Source: Alphaproteobacteria bacterium (GTDB taxonomy: Bacteria; Pseudomonadota; Alphaproteobacteria; TMED109). From it: a stretch of 59,775 nucleotides of DNA. A program made the translations under genes and the position numbers. The notes below the pieces were generated by a model. The model was not told the origin of the DNA, ran no database searches, and was given only the letters and a program-made list of their open reading frames with translations. The stretch is from contig JAJDZX010000088.1 of NCBI GenBank assembly GCA_022824395.1, positions 1-59,775 on the forward strand, written 5' to 3'. The stretch's first letter is position 1; every line of letters begins with the position of its first letter. Shown here one piece after another: positions 27,290 to 36,154 of this stretch.

Positions 27290-27965
27290 GGGACGGCCGA
27301 AGCTGCCTCGCCGTCTGCTCGGTCGGGATCTTTGTCGGCACGTGCAGGCGTTTCAGCCCTTCCGCCAGCACCACGCCGGGAACCGGGAAGCGTAACCGCT
27401 CCCACACCGCCGCCACCCGGACGTAGAGCGCTGCCGGCAACGGCGGCGCGTACAGGGCGCCCCACACCTTCTGCGGCTCGAACGCGGCCGCGGCCAGTCG
27501 CCGGCGAAGGCCGGCGGCGGTCAAGGGCCGACCCCGCCGAAACGGATTCCGGCCGCACCAGGCCCATGGGCCAAGTCGGTTGGGAACGGCCAGGAGGACC
27601 CGTCCCTCTGGCGCCGTCATGCGCCACACCTCGCGCAAGGCGGCAGTGCCGTCCTCAGCGTTTTCCAGGGTGTGCAGCAGGAGAACCCGATCAAACACAC
27701 TGTCGGCGACAGGGAGCGTTTCCGGCTCGACCCCGATCCGCAGGCGCGAGGACCCGGCCTCCGGCGCCGGTACGCCGGGGTGGAGATCCACCACCCGTTC
27801 CGCGTCGCCGGCAAAGGTCGCGAGGGCGGCGCCGGTCGGTCCGAGCACCGCTACCCGAAGCCCGCGGTAATCGCCCCAGCCCGCGTCCGCTGCAGCGGTC
27901 AGGAGACGCGCCGTCTCCAATCCCCGGGGCGTCCGGTAGAAGCGAGCCGTCGCGTCCGGCGACAC
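27276..27965 (-). CDS. SAM-dependent methyltransferase-like protein
   Basis: About 229 residues, Methyltransf_11-like: RFYRTPRGLETARLL at the N-terminus, FDRVLLLHTLENAEDGTAALREVWRMTAPEGRVLLAVPN as motifs II-III (two blocks). The usual glycine-rich motif I is replaced by VAVLGPTGAAL, so cofactor binding is uncertain. Alphaproteobacterial homologues commonly sit beside glyoxalase II genes; none is here. GTG at 27965 gives the family N-terminus; a longer ORF to 28052 would overlap the neighbour by 68 bases. Confidence 0.72.
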   Translation of the reverse strand: MSPDATARFYRTPRGLETARLLTAAADAGWGDYRGLRVAVLGPTGAALATFAGDAERVVDLHPGVPAPEAGSSRLRIGVEPETLPVADSVFDRVLLLHTLENAEDGTAALREVWRMTAPEGRVLLAVPNRLGPWAWCGRNPFRRGRPLTAAGLRRRLAAAAFEPQKVWGALYAPPLPAALYVRVAAVWERLRFPVPGVVLAEGLKRLHVPTKIPTEQTARQLRPSLIPR

Positions 27966-27984
27966 CGGTCTGCCCGCTGCGTTC

Positions 27985-28386
27985 CTACTGCGCCACCTTG
28001 AACCCTTCGTCGACCGGTACCTGGTAGCCGTTGGCCAGCGCGTTGGTCTCATTGGCCATCGCGGCCACCGCCAGCAGCTCCCCGATCATCGCTTCACTCG
28101 CACCCAGCTTGCGGGCAGCGGCGGTATGCGAATGGATGCAGTACTCGCAGGCATTGCTCGCGCTCACCGCGAGGTACACGAGTTCCTTGACCAAGGGATC
28201 GAGCGCTCCATCGGCCATCACCTCCTTGAGCGACTCCCAGGTCCGCTTGAGGGTTGGCGGATGGTTGGCGAGCGCCTTCCAGAAGTTATTGACCCGTTTC
28301 AGGTCGCGGGACCTCATGATGTCGTCGTAGACCGCCCGCACGTCGGCCGGCGCATCCTCGTACTCGATCAGCGGAACGGTTGCCAT
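27985..28386 (-). CDS. carboxymuconolactone decarboxylase/AhpD family protein
   Basis: 133 residues, all-helical AhpD-like fold. The redox motif is complete: NACEYCIHSHTAAARKLG, i.e. C-x2-C-x3-H following an acidic residue. Such proteins act as alkylhydroperoxidase-like thiol enzymes or in aromatic catabolism. It is 30 bases downstream of the aminotransferase gene on the same strand and probably co-transcribed. The physiological substrate is unknown. Confidence 0.85.
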   Translation of the reverse strand: MATVPLIEYEDAPADVRAVYDDIMRSRDLKRVNNFWKALANHPPTLKRTWESLKEVMADGALDPLVKELVYLAVSASNACEYCIHSHTAAARKLGASEAMIGELLAVAAMANETNALANGYQVPVDEGFKVAQ

Positions 28387-28415
28387 GGTGACTGTCCTCG
28401 CGCCGGAACCACAAC

Positions 28416-29783
28416 TCAGTCGGTCGCCTCGATGGCCGATCGGAGCGTGGCAAACAGGTGCTCGATCTCCGAGCCAGAAATGATCAATGGCGGCGACACG
28501 GCAATGATGTCACCCGTATAGCGGACCAGCACCCCGGCCTCGTAGCAGCGCAGGAACACCTCGCGCGCGCGCTCACCGGGAGCTTCGTCCCGGGGTCGCA
28601 ACTCGACGCCGGCCATGAAACCGAGGTTGCGCACATCCACGACGTGCTCAAGCGAATCGAGTGTGTGCGCCGCCTCTTCGAACGCGCTGGCGCTAGTCGC
28701 GGCTCGCTCGAAGATCTGTTCATCACGGTACAGGTCCAGCGTGGCGAGTGCGGCCGCGCAGGCGAGCGGATGTCCGGAATACGTGTACCCGTGGAACAGC
28801 TCGATCATGTTCTCTGGGCCCGTCATCAGGGCGTCGTGGATCGGCTTGCGCACTCCCACCGCCCCCATCGGAACGGTCGCGTTGGTCAGGCCCTTCGCCA
28901 TCGTCATGAGGTCCGGCTGAACACTGAATCGTTCCGCGGCGAATGCCGCGCCCAAACGCCCGAAGCCGCAGATCACCTCGTCGAAGATCAGCAGGATTCC
29001 GTGATCATCGCAGTGCGCACGGAGACGCTCCAGGTACCCGACCGGCGGGACCAGCACTCCGGTGGAGCCGGCAACCGGCTCGACGATCACGGCGGCGATC
29101 CGGTCCGCCCCATGCCGTTCGATGATTTCCAGCAGCCCGTCGGCCCGCTCAGCCCCATGCTCCGGCTGGCCGCGGCTGAAGGCATTCTGCTCGGGCAGGT
29201 GGGTGTCGGGCAGGTGGTCGACCGCCGTCAGCAGGTTCGGGAACTGCCGCTCGTTCGCCGCAATGCCGCCGACCGACAGGCCCCCGAAGCCGACCCCATG
29301 GTAGCCCCGGTGACGTCCCACCAGGACGGTGCGTTCGGTGTCGCCGCAGGCCTGATGGTAGGCCAGCGCGATCTTCAGGGCCGTGTCCACCGATTCCGAC
29401 CCGGAATTCGTGAAGAACACGTGATCCATGTCGCCGGGAAGGAGTTCCCGCAGGCGGCTGGCGAGCAGGAACGTCTTCGGATGGCTCATCTGGAACGCGG
29501 TCGCGTAATCGAGTTCCGCAACCTGGCGCTGCACGGCTTCGACGATTTCCCGCCGGCAGTGACCGGCGTTGACGGCCCACAGCCCCGCGGAGCCGTCGAG
29601 GACCCGGCGTCCGTCCGTGGTCCGGTAGTACATCCCTTCGGCGGCCTGGAGCAGCCGGGGGGCACGCTTGAACTGCCGATTCGCCGTGAACGGAAGCCAG
29701 AAAGCCTCGAGGTCGTTCGGGACGGCCGTCTCCGGTGCGGCGGTGTCGGCAAAGGATTGCACAAGCTTGGGGACGATGCTCAT
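28416..29783 (-). CDS. class III aminotransferase (omega-amino acid:pyruvate type)
   Basis: 455 residues, PLP-dependent fold type I. N-terminus LEAFWLPFTANRQFKRAPRLL is typical of beta-alanine/omega-amino-acid:pyruvate transaminases. FTNSGSESVDTALKIA binds the phosphate, IVEPVAGSTGVLVPP and LIFDEVICGFGR are the PLP-ring and Asp blocks, and MTMAKGLTNATVPMG holds the Schiff-base Lys. The amine donor cannot be named from sequence. Followed by an AhpD-like gene. Confidence 0.9.
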   Translation of the reverse strand: MSIVPKLVQSFADTAAPETAVPNDLEAFWLPFTANRQFKRAPRLLQAAEGMYYRTTDGRRVLDGSAGLWAVNAGHCRREIVEAVQRQVAELDYATAFQMSHPKTFLLASRLRELLPGDMDHVFFTNSGSESVDTALKIALAYHQACGDTERTVLVGRHRGYHGVGFGGLSVGGIAANERQFPNLLTAVDHLPDTHLPEQNAFSRGQPEHGAERADGLLEIIERHGADRIAAVIVEPVAGSTGVLVPPVGYLERLRAHCDDHGILLIFDEVICGFGRLGAAFAAERFSVQPDLMTMAKGLTNATVPMGAVGVRKPIHDALMTGPENMIELFHGYTYSGHPLACAAALATLDLYRDEQIFERAATSASAFEEAAHTLDSLEHVVDVRNLGFMAGVELRPRDEAPGERAREVFLRCYEAGVLVRYTGDIIAVSPPLIISGSEIEHLFATLRSAIEATD

Positions 29784-29993
29784 GGGAGTTCTCGCAAAGT
29801 TGGTCTCCTCATTCTAGGGCTCCCGCTCGCGTCCGCGCAGAGGGCCCGTACCGAACGGGGGCAGTGATGCGCATTCCGGCATGAATTCCATTGCTTATCC
29901 CCGGCCCGATGGCGCAGGTTCGACGCCTCCGGGGGCCCGACCCACCGCCTCGGCGGCCCTCGCCCCGCGTTCCGGCCGGTCAGCAGCGCGCGG

Positions 29994-30767
29994 TCACACG
30001 ACTGCTGCCAGACCGCCATCCAGATTGACGGCGGTGCCGGTGATGTAGGCGGCTCGATCGGAAACCAGGAAGGCCACCAGGTCCGCGTACTCGGCCTCCT
30101 CGCCGATGCGGCCGAGCGGCACGCCCGCTGAAAGCTCCCGGTAGAGCTCCTCCACGGGACGCGCGCCGGCGCGACGGACCCATTGCTCGCTCTTCAGCAA
30201 CCCGATGCAGATCGTGTTCACCCGGATCCGGTCCGCGGCGTACTCGTTGGCGAGCGACTTGGTCAGGTTGATGCCGGCGGCGCGGGAAACACTAGTCGGC
30301 AGCTGGCGCGCCCCCGGGGCCTTGCCCCCCACGATGGTCGCGTTGACGATGCTGCCTCCGCCGCGCGCGCGCATGATCGGCACGACCAGCCGACAGACGC
30401 GCACCGCCCCCATCACCTTCAGATCAAGATCTTCCCGCCAGGCTTCATCGTCCACTTCCTCCAGCGAGGCGGCAGCGGATTTCCCGGCGTTGTTCACCGC
30501 AATGTCGACACCGCCGAACCGGTCAACGGCCGCCGCGACGAACCGTTCGATGTCCGCAGCCTTCGAAACGTCGGCGGGTACGGCCAGGATCTCGGCTCCG
30601 GTCGCGGACGCGATCACTTCCGCGACGTCCCGGAGATGGGCTTCACGGCGGGCGCAGATCGCCACCTTGCACCCTTCCGCCGCCAATTTCTCCGCCGTGG
30701 CGCGGCCCAACCCGTCGCTGGCGCCAGTGATGATCGCAACCCGATCCTCGAGTCCCAGTTCAAGCAT
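29994..30767 (-). CDS. SDR family protein with atypical active site
   Basis: 257 residues with a clear Rossmann fold: TGASDGLGRA near residue 14 and NNAG at 92-95, and the C-terminal YITGTAVNLDGG. The usual Tyr-x3-Lys catalytic pair is absent: the aligned segment LPTSVSRAAG has Thr158 and Arg162, and the catalytic Ser region reads VNATIVGG. NAD(P) binding is therefore likely but ordinary SDR catalysis is not. Single-gene unit, 210 bases from the neighbouring aminotransferase. Confidence 0.85.
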   Translation of the reverse strand: MLELGLEDRVAIITGASDGLGRATAEKLAAEGCKVAICARREAHLRDVAEVIASATGAEILAVPADVSKAADIERFVAAAVDRFGGVDIAVNNAGKSAAASLEEVDDEAWREDLDLKVMGAVRVCRLVVPIMRARGGGSIVNATIVGGKAPGARQLPTSVSRAAGINLTKSLANEYAADRIRVNTICIGLLKSEQWVRRAGARPVEELYRELSAGVPLGRIGEEAEYADLVAFLVSDRAAYITGTAVNLDGGLAAVV

Positions 30768-31095
30768 TCCGCTCGCTCCTTAGCTGCCGGCCTTCCGGCT
30801 TGCTCGTGGCCTCCACGCTCCAAGCCGGCAGCGAACAGTCCTACCCGAAGAACGGCGATGCCGACAAGGGCGGAGACAGGCCCGACCAACGTGGAGGGTC
30901 CGGGCACAGGACTGAAGATGCCGGCCCTTGCCCGCACCTGACCGGGTACGTGGCGCTCCTCGGCATACGGGGCACGGGCCATGTGTTCAGGGTGGCCGGG
31001 CTCAACGCCAAGTGGCTGTCGACGGTGGTTGCAGTGGACAACCGGCGGTCGACGTGAACGATGGCATGAAGTCTGACCACGGAAGGGGCGTCACG
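30768..31095. other. intergenic region between divergent SDR and DUF899 genes
   Basis: 328 bases holding the promoters of both divergent genes. I see no gene. A GGTTG-7-CAACC inverted repeat lies near 31028-31044, and a GGAAGGGG ribosome-binding site precedes the DUF899 start. No convincing -35/-10 pair stood out. Confidence 0.35.
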
Positions 31096-31698
31096 ATGTC
31101 TGCGAAGAAAATCATCGACCTCGAGCGGAAAATCGGAGAGTTGACCGCCGAGCTGACGGCGCTGCGCCGGGCCAACCCGGGCAGGCCCGTTCCGGACTAC
31201 ACGTTTCAGACGCAGGACGGCGAGGCAACGCTTCGCGATCTCTTCGGGGACCGCGACCAGCTGCTCGCCATTCACAACATGGGTGAGGGCTGCCGCTACT
31301 GCACCTTGTGGGCCGACGGCTTCAACGGCCTGCTGCCGCATCTGGAGTCGGCGGTGGCGGTGGTACTGGTGTCGAAAGACGCACCCGAGGTGCAGCGGAG
31401 GTTCGCCAACTCGCGCGGCTGGCGGTTCCGACTCGCCTCCCATGGCGGCGGGGACTACATCCGCGAGCAAGGCGTATTCGAGGGAGGCAGCAACGACCCG
31501 GGGGCCGTGTTGTATCACCGCAATGGCGACGCCATCCTCCGCCGGAATGCGTGCGTGTTCGGCCCCGGCGACCTGTACTGCGCGTTGTGGGGACTGCTTG
31601 GCCTGGCGGGGCTGGACGCGACCGACTGGACACCCCAGTACAGCTACTGGCGGCGTCCCGCACAACTCGACGACGGCGGCCAGAACGTGCTCGACTGA
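31096..31698 (+). CDS. DUF899 (thioredoxin-like) family protein
   Basis: About 200 residues. A helical N-terminus (KKIIDLERKIGELTAELTALRR) precedes a thioredoxin-like domain: PDYTFQTQDGEATLRDLF, then GCRYCTLWADGFNG, which carries the C-x2-C and the WADGFNG signature of DUF899. The C-terminal WTPQYSYWRRP is also family-typical. Function unknown; some relatives are annotated as dithiol-disulfide isomerases. ATG at 31096 chosen because GGAAGGGG is correctly spaced; an ATG at 31066 is possible. Confidence 0.85.
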   Translation: MSAKKIIDLERKIGELTAELTALRRANPGRPVPDYTFQTQDGEATLRDLFGDRDQLLAIHNMGEGCRYCTLWADGFNGLLPHLESAVAVVLVSKDAPEVQRRFANSRGWRFRLASHGGGDYIREQGVFEGGSNDPGAVLYHRNGDAILRRNACVFGPGDLYCALWGLLGLAGLDATDWTPQYSYWRRPAQLDDGGQNVLD

Positions 31699-31887
31699 GC
31701 CAGCGGGTCCCGGCGGACGGCCCGCGGTGCGACGTCATCGTCCCGCTCCGGCTGCAGGAAGACCCGTTGCTTCCACGGGTTATGAAGGAGAAACCGCGAT
31801 CGTGTCCGGTCACCGGTCTACCGCTGTCGTCCCCCCGACTGTGTGTCGCGGCACCGATATGCTTGGATGATGCGAGAACCCTGTGCA

Positions 31888-33390
31888 ATGACGGCCCTCC
31901 TGACCCATGGACCGGGTGCAGCGCCTGCGCTCGTCGAGCCGGGCCGGGCCCCTCTCACGTACGCTGCCTTGCAGCAATTGATCGCTGCCACCCGTGCCGA
32001 CCTGCACCGGTCCGGGATCGGCAGGGGCATGCGGATCGCGCTCCAGCTCCCGAACGGGCCCGTCATGGCAGCGGCGTTCCTGGCCGCCAGCGCCACCGGG
32101 ATCGCTGCGCCGCTCAACCCCGCACTCCGCCGGGAGGAGTGCGACTTCTACCTCGCCGACACCCGGGCGGCGGCATTGATGGCCGAGGCCGGCGCGGACG
32201 GCCCGGCGGTCGCCGCCGCGGAGGCGCTCGGCATTCCGGTCCTGCGCGTGCACGCCGATGCGGCGACGGCCGGCGGGTTTCGCGTGGACGGCCCGGCAGG
32301 AGCCGCTCCCTCGGACGCGGCACCAGCGACGTTCGACGATGTCGCGCTGCTCTTGCATACGTCGGGCACGACGGCGCGCCCCAAGCTGGTGCCCCTGACG
32401 CACGCCAACCTGCAGGCATCCGCCCGCCACATCGCGACCACCCTCGAACTCACGGCTGCCGACCGCTGCCTGAACGTGATGCCGCTCTTTCACATTCACG
32501 GTCTCGTTGCCTGTCTCGCCGCGCCGCTGGCCGCCGGCGGCTCGGTAGCGGTACCGCCGGGCTTCGACGCGTTCGCCTTCTTTCGCTGGCTCACCGACGC
32601 CGCCCCGAGCTGGTATTCCGCGGTCCCGACGATGCACCAGGCGATCCTTGCGCGCGCCGCGCGCAACCGCGCGGCCATCAGCGCCAGCTCGCTCCGCGTC
32701 ATCCGCTCGAGCAGCGCATCCCTGCCCCCGACGGTGATGGCGGAGCTCGAGGAGACCTTCGGGGTGCCGGTCATCGAGAGCTACGGGATGACCGAGGCGG
32801 CCCACCAGATGGCCTCGAACCCGCTGCCGCCGGCCGTCCGGAAACCGGGCTCGGTGGGACCCGCCGCCGGGCCGGACGTCGCCATCATGGACCCGGACGG
32901 CAACCTCCTGGGGCGCGAAACCGTGGGCGAAGTGGTGATCCGCGGCCCCAACGTCACGGCCGGCTATCTCGAGCGTCCCGAAGCCAACGCCGAAGCGTTT
33001 ACCGGCGGCTGGTTCCGGACCGGTGACCTCGGCCGTCTCGACAGCGACGGCTACCTCTTCCTCGCGGGGCGGATCAAGGAGATCGTGAACCGCGGCGGCG
33101 AAAAGATCAGTCCGCGCGAAGTCGACGAGGCCCTGCTGGCGCATCCCGACGTGGTCCAGGCGGTCGCGTTCGCGGTGCCGCACGCCAGGCTCGGCGAGGA
33201 TCTCGCGGCCGCGGTGGTCGCGGCCGAGGGCGCGGCGCCGGCGCCCGAGGAGCTGCGGCGGTTCGTCGCGGAGCGCGTGGTGGCGTTCAAGGTGCCGCGG
33301 CGGGTGCTGGTCGTCGACGAGATCCCCAAGGGGCCGACCGGCAAGCTGCAGCGAATCGGCCTCGCCAAGCAGCTCGGGCTCGCGCCGTGA
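31888..33390 (+). CDS. acyl-CoA synthetase (AMP-forming), oxalate-CoA ligase-like
   Basis: ANL-superfamily adenylating enzyme, about 500 residues. Core motifs: LLHTSGTTARPKLVPLTH (P-loop), VIESYGMTEAAHQMASNPLPP, GWFRTGDLGRLD, and GRIKEIVNRGGEKISPREVD, plus the catalytic Lys in PKGPTGKLQR. The NPLPP segment and compact length resemble the oxalyl-CoA synthetase (AAE3/FAT2) branch, but substrate is not certain. Several Met starts exist between 31843 and 31888; I took MTALLTHGPG. GTGA-coupled to the following reductase gene. Confidence 0.82.
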   Translation: MTALLTHGPGAAPALVEPGRAPLTYAALQQLIAATRADLHRSGIGRGMRIALQLPNGPVMAAAFLAASATGIAAPLNPALRREECDFYLADTRAAALMAEAGADGPAVAAAEALGIPVLRVHADAATAGGFRVDGPAGAAPSDAAPATFDDVALLLHTSGTTARPKLVPLTHANLQASARHIATTLELTAADRCLNVMPLFHIHGLVACLAAPLAAGGSVAVPPGFDAFAFFRWLTDAAPSWYSAVPTMHQAILARAARNRAAISASSLRVIRSSSASLPPTVMAELEETFGVPVIESYGMTEAAHQMASNPLPPAVRKPGSVGPAAGPDVAIMDPDGNLLGRETVGEVVIRGPNVTAGYLERPEANAEAFTGGWFRTGDLGRLDSDGYLFLAGRIKEIVNRGGEKISPREVDEALLAHPDVVQAVAFAVPHARLGEDLAAAVVAAEGAAPAPEELRRFVAERVVAFKVPRRVLVVDEIPKGPTGKLQRIGLAKQLGLAP

Positions 33391-34373
33391 AGGTCTGCGT
33401 GTTCGGAGCTGGCGCCATCGGCGGACTGGTGGGGGCCCGGCTCGCGCGCAACGGCGTCGACGTCTCGCTGATTGCCCGGGGGCCCCATCTCGCGGCGATG
33501 CGCGAACGGGGCTTGCGCTGCACCGGCATTGACCCCGACGACGATTTCACCGTGCAGCTGCCGGCGACCAGCAACCCGGCGGAACTGGGAATCCAGGACG
33601 TCGTGTTCGTAGGCCTGAAGGCGCATTCCGCGGCCGAAGTCGCGGAATCGATGACTCCGCTCCTGGGGCCTGACACGGCGGTGGTGCCAGCCGTCAACGG
33701 TTTCCCGTGGTGGTACTTCCACCGCTTCGGCGATCCGTACGAAGGGCACCAGGTCCGGGCGGTTGACCCCGACGGAGCGCAGTGGCGTGCCCTCGGTCCC
33801 GAACGGGTGGTGGGCTGCGTCGTATATCCCGCAGGCGACCTGCCGGCGCCCGGCCACGTGCGTCATATCGAGGGGAACCGCATGCTGGTCGGTGAGCCGG
33901 ACGGCACCGTGAGCGAGCGCGCCCGCTCCATCGGGCGCATGTTGAGCGAGGCGGGCTTCAAGGCGCCGGTCCGCCGCAACCTTCGCGCCGACGTCTGGAT
34001 GAAGCTCTGGGGCAACCTGGCGTTCAACCCGGTGAGCGCACTCACCGGCGGAACCCTGGCGGAACTGGCCGCCGACCCGCCGGTGCGAGCGGTCATCCGC
34101 GCGATGATGCGAGAAGGCGAGCAGGTGGCGAACGCGCTCGGCGTACGATTCGCGCTGGACATCGAAACCCGGATCGACGGGGCGGGCGCGGTCGGGGCGC
34201 ACAAGTCATCGACGCTGCAGGATCTGGAACAGGGCCGACCCCTCGAGATCGACGCCCTCACGCTCGCGATCTCCGAGGTCGGGCGGCTGGTCGGCGTCGA
34301 CACGCCGACGATCGACCTGGTCTACGCGCTCGTCCGGCAGCGCGCGGTCACGCAGGGATGCATGCCGGCGTGA
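33387..34373 (+). CDS. 2-dehydropantoate 2-reductase family protein
   Basis: 328 residues, ApbA/PanE fold. Rossmann motif VFGAGAIGGLVGARLARNG at the N-terminus; the catalytic Lys lies in ADVWMKLWGNLAFNP, and the C-terminal domain ends with GVDTPTIDLVYALVRQ. It starts with GTG overlapping the preceding ligase stop. PanE reduces ketopantoate with NADPH in pantothenate synthesis; however many paralogues act on other 2-oxo acids, and nothing else of the pantothenate pathway is nearby. I therefore leave the symbol blank. Confidence 0.83.
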   Translation: MKVCVFGAGAIGGLVGARLARNGVDVSLIARGPHLAAMRERGLRCTGIDPDDDFTVQLPATSNPAELGIQDVVFVGLKAHSAAEVAESMTPLLGPDTAVVPAVNGFPWWYFHRFGDPYEGHQVRAVDPDGAQWRALGPERVVGCVVYPAGDLPAPGHVRHIEGNRMLVGEPDGTVSERARSIGRMLSEAGFKAPVRRNLRADVWMKLWGNLAFNPVSALTGGTLAELAADPPVRAVIRAMMREGEQVANALGVRFALDIETRIDGAGAVGAHKSSTLQDLEQGRPLEIDALTLAISEVGRLVGVDTPTIDLVYALVRQRAVTQGCMPA

Positions 34374-35236
34374 CGGTCGCCGGTCGCCCGCCGGCCGCCC
34401 CGTCCGAGGTTCCGCAGCTCTTCGACCGGCGCGCAGTCCGGCGGCGGCTGGCGCGCTGTGCCCACCGGGAGCCGCCCGGCCTGCTCGGTGAACTGGTCGA
34501 AGCGCTCCTCGAACGGTTCGACGAGTTCCAGCAGCCGTCCGAGGCGTGTCTCCTGCTCGGCGCGCGCCACCATGCAATCGTCCGCCTCGTCCAGCGGCGG
34601 AGGCGCCTCAACGACCTGACGGCCCTCGTGCCGGATGCGGCCTGCCTGGCCGGCGTGCGGGGCGCGATCGGGGATGAAGAACTCCTCCCCTTCGCCGACG
34701 AAGCCTTCGATACGGTGCTGGCACCCCTCGCACTGCACCGGGTGAACGACCTGCCCGGCACCCTCGTGCAGATCCGCCGCCTTCTCCGTCCCGGCGGGCT
34801 GTTCCTTGCATCGTTGCCGGCGGAGGAAACGCTGTGCGAGCTTCGGGAGGTTCTGCTCGAGGCCGAAGCGGCTGCCACCGGCGGGGCCGCGCTCCGGGTG
34901 CCACCGTTCGCGGATGTTCAGACCCTGGGCAACCTGCTGCCCCGCGCTGGCTTCACCATGCCGGTCGCCGACATTGACCGGCGACCGCTCGCGTTCGACA
35001 GCGTGGGGGCCCTGTTGCGGACACTGGCCCGCGCCGGGGAGCGCGGCGGCCTGCAGGCGACAGCCCGCGGACGGCTGTCGCTGCCGACATTCAGGCAGGC
35101 GTGCCGCCTCTACGAAGCGCGGCACCAGCATGCCGGCGGCGGCATCGCGGCGTCGTTCGATCTTGTGACGTTGACGGGTCGCGTGCCGACGGGCACGACC
35201 CGATCGGCGGCATCGGGCGGTCGCCGGTCCACGTGA
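34370..35236 (+). CDS. methyltransferase-like protein, BioC/NDUFAF5-type
   Basis: About 288 residues. N-terminus VPQLFDRRAVRRRLARCA and the block FDTVLAPLALHRVNDLPGTLVQIRRLLRPGG (two overlapping motifs) match the NDUFAF5-like group of alphaproteobacterial methyltransferase homologues. The glycine-rich motif I is absent (ACLLLGARHHAIVRLVQ in its place), as in some of this group. NDUFAF5 hydroxylates a complex I subunit in mitochondria; the bacterial role is unknown. GTG at 34370 overlaps the previous stop; an ATG at 34358 is an alternative. Confidence 0.7.
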   Translation: MTVAGRPPAAPSEVPQLFDRRAVRRRLARCAHREPPGLLGELVEALLERFDEFQQPSEACLLLGARHHAIVRLVQRRRRLNDLTALVPDAACLAGVRGAIGDEELLPFADEAFDTVLAPLALHRVNDLPGTLVQIRRLLRPGGLFLASLPAEETLCELREVLLEAEAAATGGAALRVPPFADVQTLGNLLPRAGFTMPVADIDRRPLAFDSVGALLRTLARAGERGGLQATARGRLSLPTFRQACRLYEARHQHAGGGIAASFDLVTLTGRVPTGTTRSAASGGRRST

Positions 35237-35651
35237 TCGCCGGAACGGGCGGAGACGGGCTGCCAAACAGCCCTTTGGATCCATCTGGAGCATGGTTGTC
35301 AGTTGTGGCAATCAGCTCACTTTGACACCCACTTATCTCTGCCCGGTCGGTCTATCTTATTGTAACCACTCCAGTTTATCGTGTCGTCCGGTTCGTGCGG
35401 CCGCGGTAACCGAATTCGAATCGGTCGGTTGTCAGGTCCCATTGCAGCCCCGGCGATTGCCGTCAGTTCGGGGCCGTTCCCGCAGGCTGCTCATGATGAC
35501 GGCTTTTGCCTGGCTTTGCGCTGCCACAAGCCGGTCGGGGCCGGTTCGCTGCTTACTTGGTTGCAGGCGGTACGTTTCCGGTAAGTATTGGCCTCAGCTG
35601 CGCCCGCATTTCACCACCACCGATGTTGCGCCGGGATGACGCGGAACGGTG
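35237..35651. other. intergenic patch of lower GC
   Basis: 415 bases clearly richer in A/T than the surroundings, especially 35270-35400. No gene is recognisable. A short dyad ACCGA-attcgaa-TCGGT lies near 35409. The composition change suggests a decayed foreign insertion, but I cannot identify its ends or family. Confidence 0.35.
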
Positions 35652-35894
35652 CTAGAGGTACCTGATCGCTCCCAGAACGATCAGGACGGCAGCCACGAGG
35701 TAGCCGATCAAGCGCCGTCCAAGGCTCACAATCGTTGCCTGCAGATCGGCCCGGAGCGCGGTCAGGTCGACCTTGGTAGCTAGCTGGGCGTCCGCTTGGC
35801 TGACGGTCTTGACGATTGCCTCGGCGAGCGTCGGATCGGCGCCGGCGGCCTCGAGGTCCTGGATTGCAGCGTGCGTGTCGATGGTGATGGTCAT
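35652..35894 (-). CDS. small coiled-coil membrane protein (DUF1640-like)
   Basis: 80 residues. A helical N-terminal part (IDTHAAIQDLEAAGADPTLAEAIVK) and a coiled-coil segment with ATKVDLTALRADLQATIVSL lead to one C-terminal TM (LIGYLVAAVLIVLGAI). This helix-coiled coil-TM order is that of the DUF1640/CCDC90 family of bacterial and mitochondrial inner-membrane proteins. Function unknown. No neighbour on the same strand close enough for an operon. Confidence 0.65.
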   Translation of the reverse strand: MTITIDTHAAIQDLEAAGADPTLAEAIVKTVSQADAQLATKVDLTALRADLQATIVSLGRRLIGYLVAAVLIVLGAIRYL

Positions 35895-36154
35895 GGGCGG
35901 ATTCTACCAGTTGGAGACCGGGGTCGATGCAGGCGTCGCTGCAACTCGTCAATGACCGCGGCCACAAGGGCCTGACAGCCGCCCAGCGCCGCCGGAGTTT
36001 GCTCGATCTTGGGATGGTGCACCACCTGCGCGAGGCGTCACCCCTGCGGGCGAAGGAACCGCTCCAAAAATACTGGCGGACCAACGCACTCCGTAAGGAC
36101 GCGGCCGTGATTCTCCCGGCCGAGCAGCAAGGTCCGACGCTGCCGCGGACGGCA

